Shown here: positions 45,490 through 55,094 of the stretch, piece by piece
Position numbering within the stretch: position 1 is the first letter of the stretch
How the letters are laid out: each line of letters starts with the position of its first letter
Source of the DNA: Enterobacter pseudoroggenkampii
GTDB lineage: Bacteria > Pseudomonadota > Gammaproteobacteria > Enterobacterales > Enterobacteriaceae
Direction of reading: 5' to 3'
Length of the DNA stretch: 64,000 nucleotides
Assembly: GCF_026420145.1 (NCBI RefSeq)
Contig: NZ_JAPMLV010000011.1
Coordinates: 1 to 64,000, forward strand
Position numbers and translations under genes: made by a program
The notes under the pieces: model-generated
Told to the model about the DNA's origin: nothing
The model's database searches: none
The model's input: only the letters and a program-made list of their open reading frames with translations

Positions 45490-46686
45490 ATGACGGAACA
45501 CGACAAATCCTCCGCCGTGGTTGAAGAGACCAGGGAGACTGTGGAGACGACGCCACAGCCAGAGACGACAGAGAAAACCGCTGAGAAGAAAAACGGCAGC
45601 AACAAAACGAGCCTCACGCTGAGCGCGATTGCCATCGCCATCGCGCTGGCAGCAGGGGTTGGCCTGTACGGTCTGGTGAAACAACAGGGCGCTAACCAGA
45701 CGTCCACCAGCGATGCGCTGGTGAATCAGCTCACTGCCCTGCAAAAAGAGCAGGAGACGCAGAAAACCGAGCTGGAAGCCGTGATTAAGCAGCAGGCCGC
45801 TGCGCTTGCCGAAGCGAACAGCAAACAGGAAGAGCTGACCAAACAGCTGGGTGAAGTACAGCAGAAAGTCGCCACCATTTCCGGCACCGATGCCAAAACC
45901 TGGCTGCTCTCGCAGGCCGACTTCCTGGTGAAGCTCGCCGGACGTAAGCTCTGGAGCGATCAGGACGTCACCACTGCCGCGGCGCTGCTGAAAAGCGCCG
46001 ATGCGAGCCTGGCAGACATGAACGATCCAAGCCTTATCACCGCCCGTCGCGCGATCACCGAAGACATCGCCAGCCTCTCCGCCGTCACACAGGTGGACTA
46101 CGACGGCATTATCCTCAAGGTGAATCAGCTTTCGAATCAGATTGATAACCTGCAGCTGGCGGATAACAACGACGACGACTCCCCGATGGATTCCGACGGT
46201 ACCGAACTTTCCAGCTCGCTGAGCGAATGGCGCATAAACCTGCAGAAAAGCTGGCAGAACTTTATGGACAGCTTTATCACTATCCGCCGTCGCGACGAAA
46301 CCGCCGTGCCGCTGCTGGCACCGAACCAGGACATCTATCTGCGCGAGAACATTCGTTCCCGTCTGCTGGTGGCGGCGCAGGCCGTACCGCGTCATCAGGA
46401 AGAGACCTACAAGCAGGCGCTGGATAACGTCTCAACGTGGGTCCGCGCCTACTACAACACCGATGATGCGACGACCACCGCCTTCCTCGAAGACATCGAT
46501 AAGCTGAGCCAGCAGAACATCACCATGAACGTGCCGGATAAGCTGGCCAGCCAGCCGATTCTCGAGAAGCTGATGCAAACGCGCGTGCGTAATCTGCTGG
46601 CACAGCCGGGTGTACCGGCAGAGCAGACGAGCGGAGCGGCGCCTGCTCCGGATCCTGCGCCTGAAAGCGCACCACAAGGAGAGTAA
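45490..46686 (+). CDS. hemX: HemX, inner-membrane accessory protein of the hem operon
   Basis: HemX was once called uroporphyrinogen III methylase, but has no clear methyltransferase motif; its role is uncertain. The 398-residue protein has an acidic, low-complexity N-terminus, one transmembrane helix (about residues 38-58), a glutamine/glutamate-rich coiled coil (about 70-135), and a periplasmic helical domain. The proline/alanine tail is slightly longer than in E. coli (393 residues). Confidence 0.93.
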   Translation: MTEHDKSSAVVEETRETVETTPQPETTEKTAEKKNGSNKTSLTLSAIAIAIALAAGVGLYGLVKQQGANQTSTSDALVNQLTALQKEQETQKTELEAVIKQQAAALAEANSKQEELTKQLGEVQQKVATISGTDAKTWLLSQADFLVKLAGRKLWSDQDVTTAAALLKSADASLADMNDPSLITARRAITEDIASLSAVTQVDYDGIILKVNQLSNQIDNLQLADNNDDDSPMDSDGTELSSSLSEWRINLQKSWQNFMDSFITIRRRDETAVPLLAPNQDIYLRENIRSRLLVAAQAVPRHQEETYKQALDNVSTWVRAYYNTDDATTTAFLEDIDKLSQQNITMNVPDKLASQPILEKLMQTRVRNLLAQPGVPAEQTSGAAPAPDPAPESAPQGE

Positions 46687-46688
46687 TG

Positions 46689-47888
46689 ATGCTAAAAGTC
46701 CTCTTACTCTTCATCCTGCTGATCGCCGGGATCGTGCTGGGCCCCATGCTTGCGGGTCATCAGGGTTACGTCCTGATCCAGACCGATAACTACAACATTG
46801 AAACCAGCGTAACGGGTTTGACGATCATTCTGATCCTCGGCGTGGTGGTGCTGTTTGCGATCGAGTGGATCCTGCGCCGTATTTTCCGTACCGGTGCCCA
46901 TACGCGCGGCTGGTTCGTTGGCCGTAAGCGCCGCCGCGCCCGTAAACAGACCGAGCAGGCGCTGCTTAAGCTCGCAGAGGGTGATTATCAGCAGGTTGAA
47001 AAGCTGATGTCGAAAAACGCCGACCACGCCGAACAGCCGGTGGTGAACTATCTGCTGGCGGCCGAAGCAGCGCAGCAGCGCGGTGATGAAGCACGCGCCA
47101 ATCAGCACCTGGAACGGGCGGCTGAGCTGGCTCACGGCGACCCGATTCCGGTGGAAATCACGCGCGTTCGTCTGCAGCTGGCACGTAATGAGAATCACGC
47201 GGCTCGCCACGGCATCGACCGCCTGCTGGAAGTCGCACCACGTCATCCGGAAGTGCTGCGCCTTGCCGAGCAGGCCTACATCCGTACCGGCGCCTGGGGC
47301 TCACTGCTGGACATCATTCCATCGATGGCGAAGGCCGAGGTGGGCGACGATGAACATCGTGATGAGCTTCAGCGTCTGGCGTGGATTGGCCTGATGGATC
47401 AGGCGCGCGCTGACCTGGGCAGCGACGGTCTGAAAACGTGGTGGAAGAATCAGAGCCGGAAAACGCGCCAGCAGGTTCCTCTGCAGGTTGCCATGGCAGA
47501 ACATCTTATTGAATGTGACGACCATGACACGGCTCAGGAGATCCTCCTCGACGGTCTGAAGCGCCAGTACGACGATCGTCTGGTGATGGTGATCCCGCGC
47601 CTGAAAACCAACAATCCTGAGCAAATCGAAAAAGTGCTGCGTCAGCAGATTAAAACCGTTGGCGATCGTCCACTGCTGTGGAGCACGCTCGGCCAGTCGT
47701 TGATGAAGCACGGCGAATGGCAGGAGGCAAGCCTCGCCTTCCGTGCAGCGCTCAAGCAGCGTCCGGACGCGTTTGACTACGCATGGCTTGCCGATACGCT
47801 GGACAAGCAGCATAAGCCGGAAGAAGCGGCCGCCATGCGCCGTGATGGGTTGCTGTTGACGCTGCAAAATAACGGTACGCAGCAGTAA
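46689..47888 (+). CDS. hemY: HemY, TPR-containing inner-membrane protein
   Basis: This HemY is the enterobacterial membrane protein, unrelated to the protoporphyrinogen oxidase of Gram-positive bacteria. The 399-residue protein has two N-terminal membrane helices (about 1-22 and 40-62), an arginine-rich stretch (GRKRRRARKQTE), and TPR-like helical repeats. Its function is not established. Two adjacent ATGs follow AAGGAG; the second fits the E. coli N-terminus. It ends the hemCDXY operon. Confidence 0.94.
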   Translation: MLKVLLLFILLIAGIVLGPMLAGHQGYVLIQTDNYNIETSVTGLTIILILGVVVLFAIEWILRRIFRTGAHTRGWFVGRKRRRARKQTEQALLKLAEGDYQQVEKLMSKNADHAEQPVVNYLLAAEAAQQRGDEARANQHLERAAELAHGDPIPVEITRVRLQLARNENHAARHGIDRLLEVAPRHPEVLRLAEQAYIRTGAWGSLLDIIPSMAKAEVGDDEHRDELQRLAWIGLMDQARADLGSDGLKTWWKNQSRKTRQQVPLQVAMAEHLIECDDHDTAQEILLDGLKRQYDDRLVMVIPRLKTNNPEQIEKVLRQQIKTVGDRPLLWSTLGQSLMKHGEWQEASLAFRAALKQRPDAFDYAWLADTLDKQHKPEEAAAMRRDGLLLTLQNNGTQQ

Positions 47889-47894
47889 TTAATC

Positions 47895-47920
47895 AGGAGG
47901 CCAGATGGCCTCCTTTTTTT
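47895..47920 (+). terminator. Rho-independent terminator of hemCDXY
   Basis: AGGAGGCC (47895-47902) pairs with GGCCTCCT (47907-47914) around AGAT and is followed by a seven-T tract. It lies 6 bp after the hemY stop codon. Confidence 0.93.
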
Positions 47921-48060
47921 ATCGCCTTTCTCCTGCTACATTCTTTACACCCGCATCCGCAAACGAACCCGCCAATGTAACGATGTCTTTTCATTAACTT
48001 TTTTTCACACACGCGCACATTCTGCAGCGTGGATTAAATCGTTTTTGAAAGGAAATCGTC

Positions 48061-49272
48061 ATGAACTCGCTTTTATATACGCTTATTGAAGCGCTGCGCG
48101 GCCACCGCTGGCTGCGCCTGCTTGCCTGTGCTTTTATCTTTTCTTCGTTGGGGAATGGCTTAACCCAGGTTGTGGTCTTCGGCTTGCTGTTAGCGTGGTC
48201 GGCCTCGCCTGCTCTGCTAACCCTTGCTTTTCTTTTCGCTACGGTACCGGGATTTATCGGCAGTACGATCGGCGAAAAGCTGTGCTCACGCTGTTCTCCA
48301 ATATCCCTGCTGATACTGACCGAAGGGCTGGGCCTGCTCGCCCTGCTCTTTCCCCTGCTTGGTGTGGGTTATCACAGCGTTGCCGCATTACTCGCCGTAC
48401 AATCCACCGAGGCGCTGCTCAGCGGGATGAGCTGGCCCGCGCTGACGTTGCTCTTCAAGCGCGGCCTCAGTGAAGCAGAGCTGCCTGCTGCGACCTGTCT
48501 GGAAAATGTGATTTTTGCCTCGCAGGTATTGTTAGGGACCGGCCTGGGCGTGGTGCTGTTCCAGAAGACTTCCGTGTTTACCCTGCTGGCCATTGATGCC
48601 GCCAGCTTTCTCGGGTCACTGCTCATGCTATGGCTGGCTGGACGCCGGTTTTCTGCGCCATCACTCACGCCCCCCGAGGAAGAGGAAGCCCCTGCGGCAT
48701 TACGCTGGCGGACGTTGACCGTTCGGCAGAAACGCAGCCTGCTCATCCTGCCGTCGCTGGCGGCCGTCGGCTCACCGGCCATGGCGCTGCTTCCGGCGCT
48801 GGCACAGCAAATCCATCCTCAGGATGCGGCGGGGCTTGCTCTGCCGCTGCTTTTCGCAAGGAGCATGGGACAACTTTGCGGCCCCATGCTGATAAAAAAA
48901 GAGAGCCTGACGCGCTTTGCCGCTCACACGCCGCGCATCATCGTTTGTCTCGGTATCTTTCTGACCGGTTATGGTGTGCTGCCGTTTTTGTCCGGGTGGA
49001 CGGCATGTGCGCTGAGCATGATCTTTATCGCGCATCTGGCCTCGAATATTCTCTTCGCAGCGGGCACGTTTGGCGTACTCAGTAGTTTTCATCTCACGCA
49101 AACCGCTTCAGCCAGTGGGAAAGCCTGGCGCTGGCAAACGCTCAGCGCCTCTCTTTTCACCGGTATTGCAGCGATGGTGGCTGTTGGGCTTGGCTCAGTG
49201 CTGGCGCTCTATACGGTCTCGTCAGTTGCCCTGCTGTTGGTCGCCCTGATCATGCGCAGGTATCGGGAATAA
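48061..49272 (+). CDS. MFS transporter, function unknown
   Basis: The 403-residue protein has about eleven or twelve hydrophobic segments and a charged central loop (PPEEEEAPAALRWR, about 200-215), the pattern of a major facilitator permease. I do not recognise a characterised orthologue or a substrate. AAAGGA stands nine bases before the ATG. It has its own short upstream region after the hemY terminator. It occupies the place of aslA/aslB of E. coli K-12, between hemY and the tRNA cluster. Its 3' end lies 5 bp from the tail of the convergent small RNA GlmZ. Confidence 0.85.
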   Translation: MNSLLYTLIEALRGHRWLRLLACAFIFSSLGNGLTQVVVFGLLLAWSASPALLTLAFLFATVPGFIGSTIGEKLCSRCSPISLLILTEGLGLLALLFPLLGVGYHSVAALLAVQSTEALLSGMSWPALTLLFKRGLSEAELPAATCLENVIFASQVLLGTGLGVVLFQKTSVFTLLAIDAASFLGSLLMLWLAGRRFSAPSLTPPEEEEAPAALRWRTLTVRQKRSLLILPSLAAVGSPAMALLPALAQQIHPQDAAGLALPLLFARSMGQLCGPMLIKKESLTRFAAHTPRIIVCLGIFLTGYGVLPFLSGWTACALSMIFIAHLASNILFAAGTFGVLSSFHLTQTASASGKAWRWQTLSASLFTGIAAMVAVGLGSVLALYTVSSVALLLVALIMRRYRE

Positions 49273-49277
49273 GGCAT

Positions 49278-49480
49278 AAAAAAACGCCTGCTATAAAAGC
49301 AGGCGTTAAAACAGGTCTGTAAGACAACATATTTGGTGCTTCACTCAACGTTATGTCCATGGTGTCTGATGAGGCCGAAGCGACATCTGTCAGTGGACGA
49401 TAAGCACCGTAAATGGCTCTGCGTCATTCCTGAGTTTATGAGGCACTAAGGCGAACATAAGAGATGGAATGAGCATCTAC
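49278..49480 (-). ncRNA. glmZ: GlmZ small RNA
   Basis: The minus strand from 49480 to 49278 is recognisably GlmZ, the Hfq-dependent small RNA that activates glmS translation when glucosamine-6-phosphate is low and is degraded through RapZ and RNase E. It begins GTAGATGCTCATTCC, has long blocks nearly identical to E. coli GlmZ, and ends in a perfect terminator (GCAGGCGTT/AACGCCTGC, 49283-49307) with seven U's. The size, about 203 nt, and its place beside hemY both agree. Confidence 0.95.
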
Positions 49481-49484
49481 ACGC

Positions 49485-49507
49485 ATATTATTGCACGTAA
49501 CGTGCCA
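49485..49507 (-). promoter_or_regulatory. glmZ overlapping sigma-54 and sigma-70 promoters
   Basis: On the minus strand TTGGCACGTTACGTGCA gives the sigma-54 elements GG (-24) and GC (-12) with exactly 10 bp between, and the GC falls 12-13 bp before the GlmZ 5' end. A sigma-70 -10 box TAATAT (49485-49490) overlaps it. This matches the dual promoter described for glmY/glmZ in enterobacteria. Which polymerase dominates here cannot be read from sequence. Confidence 0.85.
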
Positions 49508-49614
49508 ACATGACACCCAGAACTTTTACATGACGCAACATTTTAAGATAAAAGGAAATTATGCTGTTAAGTAACGTCTTAAGCTCTACAACGTATCGGG
49601 AAAAGGCGGGAAGA

Positions 49615-49632
49615 TGTCGCCAGGAGGAGACA
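49615..49632. promoter_or_regulatory. GlrR binding site, promoter-proximal
   Basis: TGTC-N10-GACA is present exactly (TGTCGCCAGGAGGAGACA). It is the recognition motif of the sigma-54 activator GlrR (formerly QseF/YfhA). It lies about 140 bp upstream of the glmZ start, a normal distance for an enhancer-type site. Confidence 0.8.
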
Positions 49633-49677
49633 GCAAAACCCATAAACAGTTATTTACCTAACTTTCAATGAGTTATA

Positions 49678-49695
49678 TGTCGCTGGATTGCGACA
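49678..49695. promoter_or_regulatory. GlrR binding site, promoter-distal
   Basis: A second exact TGTC-N10-GACA (TGTCGCTGGATTGCGACA) lies 63 bp beyond the first, about 205 bp upstream of glmZ. Two enhancer-like sites in phase (about six helical turns apart) support GlrR control. The remaining sequence between glmZ and the tRNA terminator shows no gene. Confidence 0.8.
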
Positions 49696-49750
49696 ATGAA
49701 AAAGGACGTTGTTGGGGAATGACTACAGGGATGAAGAATTGCAGAAAACA

Positions 49751-49773
49751 AAAAACCCCGCCGAAGCGGGGTT
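49751..49773 (-). terminator. Rho-independent terminator of the tRNA operon
   Basis: On the minus strand AACCCCGC pairs with GCGGGGTT around a 4-base loop (TTCG), followed by a T run. It lies 7 bp after the CCA end of tRNA-Pro and closes the Arg-His-Leu-Pro tRNA transcript. Confidence 0.93.
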
Positions 49774-49779
49774 CAAAAT

Positions 49780-49856
49780 TGGTCGGCGAGAGAGGATTCG
49801 AACCTCCGACCCACTGGTCCCAAACCAGTTGCGCTACCAAGCTGCGCTACTCGCCG
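49780..49856 (-). tRNA. proM: tRNA-Pro (anticodon TGG)
   Basis: The 77-nt gene folds into a full cloverleaf with encoded CCA. Acceptor CGGCGAG pairs with CTCGCCG, the anticodon loop is TTTGGGA with TGG, and the T loop is GTTCGAATC. It is the last tRNA of the operon, matching E. coli proM. Confidence 0.96.
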
Positions 49857-49902
49857 ATGTACTGCTTTTTTGAATTTTTAGTTCAATTCATTTAAAAAGT
49901 CG

Positions 49903-49988
49903 TGGTGCGAGGGGGGGGACTCGAACCCCCACATCCAAAGGACACTAACACCTGAAGCTAGCGCGTCTACCAATTCCGCCACCTTCGC
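49903..49988 (-). tRNA. leuT: tRNA-Leu (anticodon CAG)
   Basis: The 86-nt class II tRNA has a long variable arm, anticodon CAG in CTTCAGG and encoded CCA. The acceptor GCGAAGG faces CCCTCGC with an A-C mismatch at the fifth pair, also found in E. coli leuT. The variable arm is one nucleotide shorter than in E. coli (87 nt). It lies between the His and Pro genes. Confidence 0.95.
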
Positions 49989-50010
49989 AATTCACAACTC
50001 TTTCAAATAA

Positions 50011-50086
50011 TGGGGTGGCTAATGGGATTCGAACCCACGACAACTGGAATCACAATCCAGGGCTCTACCAACTGAGCTATAGCCAC
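50011..50086 (-). tRNA. hisR: tRNA-His (anticodon GTG)
   Basis: The 76-nt gene has acceptor GTGGCTA, anticodon GTG in TTGTGAT, T loop GTTCGAATC and encoded CCA. Its sequence is essentially that of E. coli hisR. The extra 5' G of tRNA-His would be the nucleotide kept by RNase P. Confidence 0.96.
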
Positions 50087-50150
50087 CACTGTATTCTTTC
50101 ACGCGGTACTGACTACTTCTCAGACCACCGCAGCTCCAGCACCGGGTTAA

Positions 50151-50227
<77 letters not shown>

Positions 50228-50248
50228 TTAGCGCCGTTGCGGGGCTGG

Positions 50249-50277
50249 ATATTACGTACCTCCGTCCCCGCTGTCTA
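50249..50277 (-). promoter_or_regulatory. Promoter of the argX-hisR-leuT-proM operon
   Basis: On the minus strand a -35 TAGACA (50272-50277) and a -10 TAATAT (50249-50254) are 17 bp apart, with a GC-rich stretch CCAGCCCCGC after the -10. This is the stringent-type discriminator common to tRNA promoters. Initiation would fall 15-20 bp before argX. Confidence 0.82.
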
Positions 50278-50329
50278 GTGCTTTTTTGAAAAAAATGCGC
50301 GTTTGGTTATGGTTTGCACATTTTGCCGC

Positions 50330-51715
50330 TTATTCCTCCACTTTCTGCGTGGTGGCACGGCGACCCAGGCCAAAAAGCTTATATGCAGCCGTCACAGCCG
50401 CCAGGAAGATCACCCCGACAAACAGCGACATGCGGGTATCTTCATTAAAGTACATCCCGATTAATACGCAAATCAGGAACGCCATCGTCAAATAGTTCGC
50501 ATAGGGGAACAGAATTGATCGGAACGGATGGCTTTCAATCGCCTTTTTGTGCGCATGACGGAAGCGCAGCTGGCTGATGAGGATAACAAACCACGGCACC
50601 ATGCCCGGCAGTACGCTGGCGCTGTAGACGTAAACGAACACGCGCTGCGGGTTAGGTATGATGTAATTCAGGCAAGAGCCAATCAGCAGGATCGCAATGG
50701 AGACCGCCACCCCCGCCACCGGCACCCCGGCACGTGAGACTTTACTCATCGCCGCAGGCAGCTGGTTGTTCTTCGAGAGCGCATAGAGCATACGCCCGCA
50801 GCTGTACATCCCACTGTTACAGCCTGACAACGCGGCCGTCAGGACCACAAAGTTGATGATACCCGCCGCCGCCGTGATACCAATTTTGGCGAAGGTTAAA
50901 ACAAACGGGCTGCCGGTCGTGCCAATTTCGTTCCACGGGAAGATGGTCACGATGACGAAGATTGCACCCACATAGAAAATCAGGATGCGCCACAGCACTT
51001 TGCCTACCGCGCTACGCAGCGTGACCTGCGGGTTTTTCGCTTCACCGGCGGTAATGCCGATCAGCTCCACGCCCTGATACGAGGCCACAACGATACACAG
51101 CGCCGTCAGGAAGCCCTTCCAGCCGCCAGCGAAGAAGCCGCCGTTTTCGGTCAGGTTGCCAAAGCCGATAGCGTGTCCACCGTTGCCAAAGCCGAAGAAA
51201 ATCACGCCCAGGCCGACGACAATCATCACGATAATCGTGGTGACTTTGATCATTGCGAACCAGAACTCAATTTCACCGTAAAGGCGCACGGCGGCCAGGT
51301 TTGCCAGCGCCACCAGCCCCACGGCAATGAGCGCGGGTATCCACTGGACCATGTCCGGGAACCAGAACTGGACGTAGACCCCTATCGCGGTGATCTCTGA
51401 GATGCCCACCGCCATCCACATAAACCAGTATGACCAGGCCGTCAGGTAGCCAAAGAACGGGCTCATATAACGATGCGCGTAAACGGCGAAAGAGCCGGTT
51501 ACCGGCTCCAGGAAGAGCATTTCGCCCATGGAACGCATAATGAAGAAAACAAACAGCCCGGCAATAATATACGCCAGTAATACGGAAGGGCCTGCCCATT
51601 TGAGCGTACTTGCGGAGCCCATAAACAGGCCCACGCCGATAGTGCCGCCCAGCGCTATCAGTTCAATATGACGAGCTTCCAGCCCACGCTGTAGCTCCGG
51701 TTTTTTCTCTGCCAT
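50330..51715 (-). CDS. yifK: YifK, threonine/serine permease (AAT family)
   Basis: YifK (also named ThrP) is a proton-coupled amino acid permease of the APC superfamily; in E. coli it takes up threonine and serine. The 461-residue protein has twelve hydrophobic segments, the APC N-terminal motif [19 protein letters not shown] and the consensus amphipathic region [11 protein letters not shown]. coli and Salmonella yifK are regulated by Lrp and the small RNA GcvB; I saw no clear site. It sits between the ECA operon and the tRNA operon, all on the same strand. Confidence 0.95.
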   Translation of the reverse strand: MAEKKPELQRGLEARHIELIALGGTIGVGLFMGSASTLKWAGPSVLLAYIIAGLFVFFIMRSMGEMLFLEPVTGSFAVYAHRYMSPFFGYLTAWSYWFMWMAVGISEITAIGVYVQFWFPDMVQWIPALIAVGLVALANLAAVRLYGEIEFWFAMIKVTTIIVMIVVGLGVIFFGFGNGGHAIGFGNLTENGGFFAGGWKGFLTALCIVVASYQGVELIGITAGEAKNPQVTLRSAVGKVLWRILIFYVGAIFVIVTIFPWNEIGTTGSPFVLTFAKIGITAAAGIINFVVLTAALSGCNSGMYSCGRMLYALSKNNQLPAAMSKVSRAGVPVAGVAVSIAILLIGSCLNYIIPNPQRVFVYVYSASVLPGMVPWFVILISQLRFRHAHKKAIESHPFRSILFPYANYLTMAFLICVLIGMYFNEDTRMSLFVGVIFLAAVTAAYKLFGLGRRATTQKVEE

Positions 51716-51881
51716 AGATCCTCGATTGTGTTTGCTGTTTCCCGGCTTAAGACCGGGTATTGTTTTTTAGGGGTACTAAAATACGGAGCGAATGGTTTCT
51801 TAAAATCGGCCAAATGGCAAACGATGCATTAAAAAAATGAATGCATTGCACAGATTGTCAGCAGTTTTGCAGGCGAGTTGC

Positions 51882-51903
51882 AGCGCGAATAGCATATCGC
51901 GCT
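51882..51903 (-). terminator. Hairpin after wecG
   Basis: AGCGCGA (51882-51888) pairs with TCGCGCT (51897-51903) around an 8-base loop, just beyond the wecG stop codon. No T tract follows on the minus strand, so it is a weak or Rho-assisted 3' end of the ECA operon at best. Confidence 0.4.
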
Positions 51904-51912
51904 ACATTTTGA

Positions 51913-52653
51913 TTACATTTTCCCGGTGTAATGCCAGGCGAGGTAGCGAAGCAGACGGATCTGTCGTTTAATGCGCGTCGGTTGCGATAGCAGGCGGTAC
52001 AGCCACTCCAGCCCCAGATTTTGCCAGACCCTGGGCGCACGCTTAACGTGGCCGGTAAAGACGTCGTACGTACCGCCAACGCCCATGTAGAGGGCATCCG
52101 GACAGACCAGACGGCAGTCACGCATCAGGATCTCCTGGCGCGGGGAACCCATCGCCACGGTGACAATTTTCGCCCCGCTGTCACGAACCCGCTCAAACAG
52201 CGCCTGCCGATCTTCCGGTTTGAAGTAACCATCCTGGCTGCCGACGATATTAACATTCCATTGACGACGCAGTTTCTCCTCCGTCTGGGCCAGTATCTCC
52301 GGCTTACCGCCAATCAGGAACACGGGCGTGTCCTGCGCACCTGCGCGGGCCATAAGCTGCTCCCAGAGATCGGCCCCCGCCACGCGGGAAACATTAGCGT
52401 CAGGATACTTTTTACGGATAGAGCGGACCACGCTGATCCCATCAGCGTATTTAAATTCAGCCGCTTCAATCAGGCTTTTGACTTCCGCGTTATCCTCAAC
52501 CGCCAGCATTTTTTCCGCGTTGATAGCCACCAGCGTACCGGATTTCATCTGGCCGTCGGCAAACAGAAAGTCCAGCGCGTGCTGCATGTCGCGCCAGCCA
52601 ATAAGCTGCAGGCCACGTAGCGCATAGCGCGGTGCAGAAATTTTATCAGTCAT
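51913..52653 (-). CDS. wecG: WecG, UDP-ManNAcA transferase (ECA lipid II synthase)
   Basis: WecG adds N-acetyl-mannosaminuronic acid to lipid I, making ECA lipid II. The 246-residue protein is a WecG/TagA-family (GT26) transferase with landmarks [28 protein letters not shown] and [12 protein letters not shown]. Its length equals E. coli WecG. It is the last gene of the ECA operon, 12 bp after wzyE. Confidence 0.96.
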   Translation of the reverse strand: MTDKISAPRYALRGLQLIGWRDMQHALDFLFADGQMKSGTLVAINAEKMLAVEDNAEVKSLIEAAEFKYADGISVVRSIRKKYPDANVSRVAGADLWEQLMARAGAQDTPVFLIGGKPEILAQTEEKLRRQWNVNIVGSQDGYFKPEDRQALFERVRDSGAKIVTVAMGSPRQEILMRDCRLVCPDALYMGVGGTYDVFTGHVKRAPRVWQNLGLEWLYRLLSQPTRIKRQIRLLRYLAWHYTGKM

Positions 52654-52665
52654 TACTATCCTTAC

Positions 52666-54018
52666 TCAGACTTGCGACAGCGTTGTGCTGCCCTGCCGCT
52701 CGCGCTTGTGCACAAGCCCTGCGCTGTCAAACAGCCAGTACAGCAGTTTGGCCAGTAACAGGCAGACGCCAAAAACGACCATGAAGAACACCACGCGCGA
52801 CACGAATGAATCCAACCCTTCGCGCGCCAGCACGATCATATTGAAAATGGCACCAAAGCAGAAACTGTGCAAAATAGCGGCTTTATAGCGGTTGGTCTCT
52901 TCGTTGCCCCGCACGTAAAGCCAGTCGAACCACTTAATAATCAGCCCCACGGCAACCGCCCCGGGCAGAATGAACCACGCCCCGCCCATCACCACTAGGG
53001 AACCAATCAGCGTTGGCGAGATTGCCAGACCGGAATGGTTGTTCAGCACTTCCCAGGTAAAATAGTTCGCGGTATTGAGCACCACACCAGGCCGCTCCGG
53101 CCATAGCCAGGAAGGGATAAAGACGTAGAAGTCGCGAACAATCGGCGCCAGTCCCTGGAAATCAATCTTGTCGTAGTTTTGCAGCAGTAATGCCAGGTTT
53201 TCCCACGGCGAGAACGTATCGCGCGTCAGGTAGAGAAACGTGTAAAACGCCTCATCTCCCGCCACGTTCATCCCGTAGCGCTTCAGCGCGAGCCAGAACA
53301 TCCCCACTATGCCAAACACCCCTGCCGCAACCAGCATCCACAGCGAGATCCAGCCGCGAATGATGCCGATAAACAGGAAGATGGCAAAGGCGATGATGAT
53401 GTTCGCGCGCGTGCCGCCCACTATCATGTAGGTCAGGATGCCAAACGCGACGGTGCTGACCAGGAAGAACAGCCACGCTTTGCTGTCCTGACGCAGGAAA
53501 AAGATCACCAGCATCGCCGGAATGAAGAAGTAGAAGAAACGCTTAAGCGCCACGCCCGAGACTTCGGCCGAAAAAATCTGGCTGTAGGAGTGGAGCTTAA
53601 ACAGCAGGAAGCCGTTATGCATGAAGAAGATACCGACGCTGACCAGGGCGATGGTCATCAGCATCACCCACGTCAGGTGGGTCTCCACCCGATTCATGGT
53701 AAAAAGCGCCCGACGCGGGGCTGTAGCCTGCGCTGAACGCAGACGCGTTTTATAGGTAACGTAGTAGACCGCATAGAAACAGGTCGCCGCCAGAAGCGCC
53801 TGGAGCAGGATTTCCGGCGGCGCGACGCTCACGTCAAAACGGAAGACCAGAATGCTGGTGAGCGGGAAGCCGAAAAAGAAGGTCAGCAGAAACAGTAACG
53901 AGAAGAATACGTTAAAGTTGAAGCGTACCCGGCGGAATTCAAACCAGGTAAGCGTGGCGATAAACAGGGTGCTCAGAAGCCAGACAACCAGTAACCCGCT
54001 GAATTGCAACTGACTCAT
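52666..54018 (-). CDS. wzyE: WzyE, ECA polymerase
   Basis: WzyE polymerises ECA repeat units at the periplasmic face of the inner membrane. The 450-residue protein is very hydrophobic, with about eleven helices and a periplasmic loop carrying [16 protein letters not shown]. The ATG at 54018, with AGGAGA seven bases upstream, gives the E. coli length; the frame is open 13 codons upstream inside wecF. It overlaps wecF by 4 bp. Confidence 0.96.
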   Translation of the reverse strand: MSQLQFSGLLVVWLLSTLFIATLTWFEFRRVRFNFNVFFSLLFLLTFFFGFPLTSILVFRFDVSVAPPEILLQALLAATCFYAVYYVTYKTRLRSAQATAPRRALFTMNRVETHLTWVMLMTIALVSVGIFFMHNGFLLFKLHSYSQIFSAEVSGVALKRFFYFFIPAMLVIFFLRQDSKAWLFFLVSTVAFGILTYMIVGGTRANIIIAFAIFLFIGIIRGWISLWMLVAAGVFGIVGMFWLALKRYGMNVAGDEAFYTFLYLTRDTFSPWENLALLLQNYDKIDFQGLAPIVRDFYVFIPSWLWPERPGVVLNTANYFTWEVLNNHSGLAISPTLIGSLVVMGGAWFILPGAVAVGLIIKWFDWLYVRGNEETNRYKAAILHSFCFGAIFNMIVLAREGLDSFVSRVVFFMVVFGVCLLLAKLLYWLFDSAGLVHKRERQGSTTLSQV

Positions 54019-55094
54019 GCTTTGTCTCCTGACGCGATACGCAGCGCACGGTGCCACGGCGTGAGGTAATTCGGGCTGAAAAAATCGATGCTATTTTTAT
54101 CCACCAGCGTGAGCTGGCGTTGAGCTTCCCGTACCACCTCGACATTCAGCGTGTCTGAGGTAAACAGCACCGGAATATGCTGCTCGGCCATGTCCTGCCA
54201 GAACGGGTTGTCGCGGTTGAGCACGCACGGTACCCCCGCCTGAATCAGCAGACACAGCGTGCCGATTCCCTGCTGTCGGGCAAAGATGAAATAGCCAAGA
54301 TCGCATTTTCTCAGCAGCGCAAGATATTCATCAAATTCCAGCTTATCGCTAAGGATGTGCAGATTTTCTGCGCTAAACAGCGCAAGTCCCTGTTGACGAA
54401 CCTCATCAATATAGGCGTCGTTGTTGGCGGGATAGCCCATCGGCACCACCACGTTCACCGTGTCGCCAAACTGCTGATGCACCGCCCTGAGCGCCGCGGT
54501 GTGTTCGTTACTGCGATCGCCGGAATTCCCCACCAGGATCGTTAGCTTGCCTTCACGCACCGTGTCATTCGCCATGGCGTTCAGCGCCGGATCCATGCGG
54601 GTGGGGAAATAGAGGAGTTCTCCGCGCACGCTCGGGTGCTGTTTAGCAAAATAGTTGAGATCGCCACGGGTGGCAAACACACAGCCTACGCGCCCCTGCG
54701 CCATGCGGCGTAAGGGATAGAAAAGACGGAATTTCCAGCCGCGGGAGACTTCGTAGAGATCGGCTCCCCAGATATGCCAGCTGCACTGGGAGGGTTTAAT
54801 CCCCCCGCTGAGAAGCGCCAGCCACAGGCCGGTATTAAACTGCCCGTGGAAAAAGAAACGTTGCTTACGATCCGCTTTGGCTTTGGCAACAACCGCCTTC
54901 GCCAGTGAGGCCTTATCCGGCCAGAAGCGAATAGCGAGCGCCGGAAATGCTGCGCTCAGGCCCTTATCCTGACCTGCAACCATAAACTCACGCGCATCAG
55001 GATTACCTGATGCCAGCTCGTCGTTGAAGAACCGCAAAACGGTCTGGTTATGGTGTGGGATATCCGATCCCAGGATGTGAATCAGTGCAGTCAT
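54015..55094 (-). CDS. wecF: WecF, Fuc4NAc transferase (ECA lipid III synthase)
   Basis: WecF transfers 4-acetamido-4,6-dideoxy-D-galactose to lipid II to finish the ECA trisaccharide. The 359-residue GT56 protein matches E. coli in length and begins [18 protein letters not shown]. It overlaps wzxE and wzyE by 4 bp each. Its donor sugar requires the dTDP-4-keto-6-deoxyglucose pathway, whose first two genes are not in this operon. Confidence 0.95.
   Translation of the reverse strand: MTALIHILGSDIPHHNQTVLRFFNDELASGNPDAREFMVAGQDKGLSAAFPALAIRFWPDKASLAKAVVAKAKADRKQRFFFHGQFNTGLWLALLSGGIKPSQCSWHIWGADLYEVSRGWKFRLFYPLRRMAQGRVGCVFATRGDLNYFAKQHPSVRGELLYFPTRMDPALNAMANDTVREGKLTILVGNSGDRSNEHTAALRAVHQQFGDTVNVVVPMGYPANNDAYIDEVRQQGLALFSAENLHILSDKLEFDEYLALLRKCDLGYFIFARQQGIGTLCLLIQAGVPCVLNRDNPFWQDMAEQHIPVLFTSDTLNVEVVREAQRQLTLVDKNSIDFFSPNYLTPWHRALRIASGDKA

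Noticed and set aside
45220..46395. 391-codon open frame antisense to hemD/hemX
   Set aside because: It is a shadow frame. Its leucine/glycine-rich part reflects the reverse complement of Gln/Lys/Ala-rich hemX.
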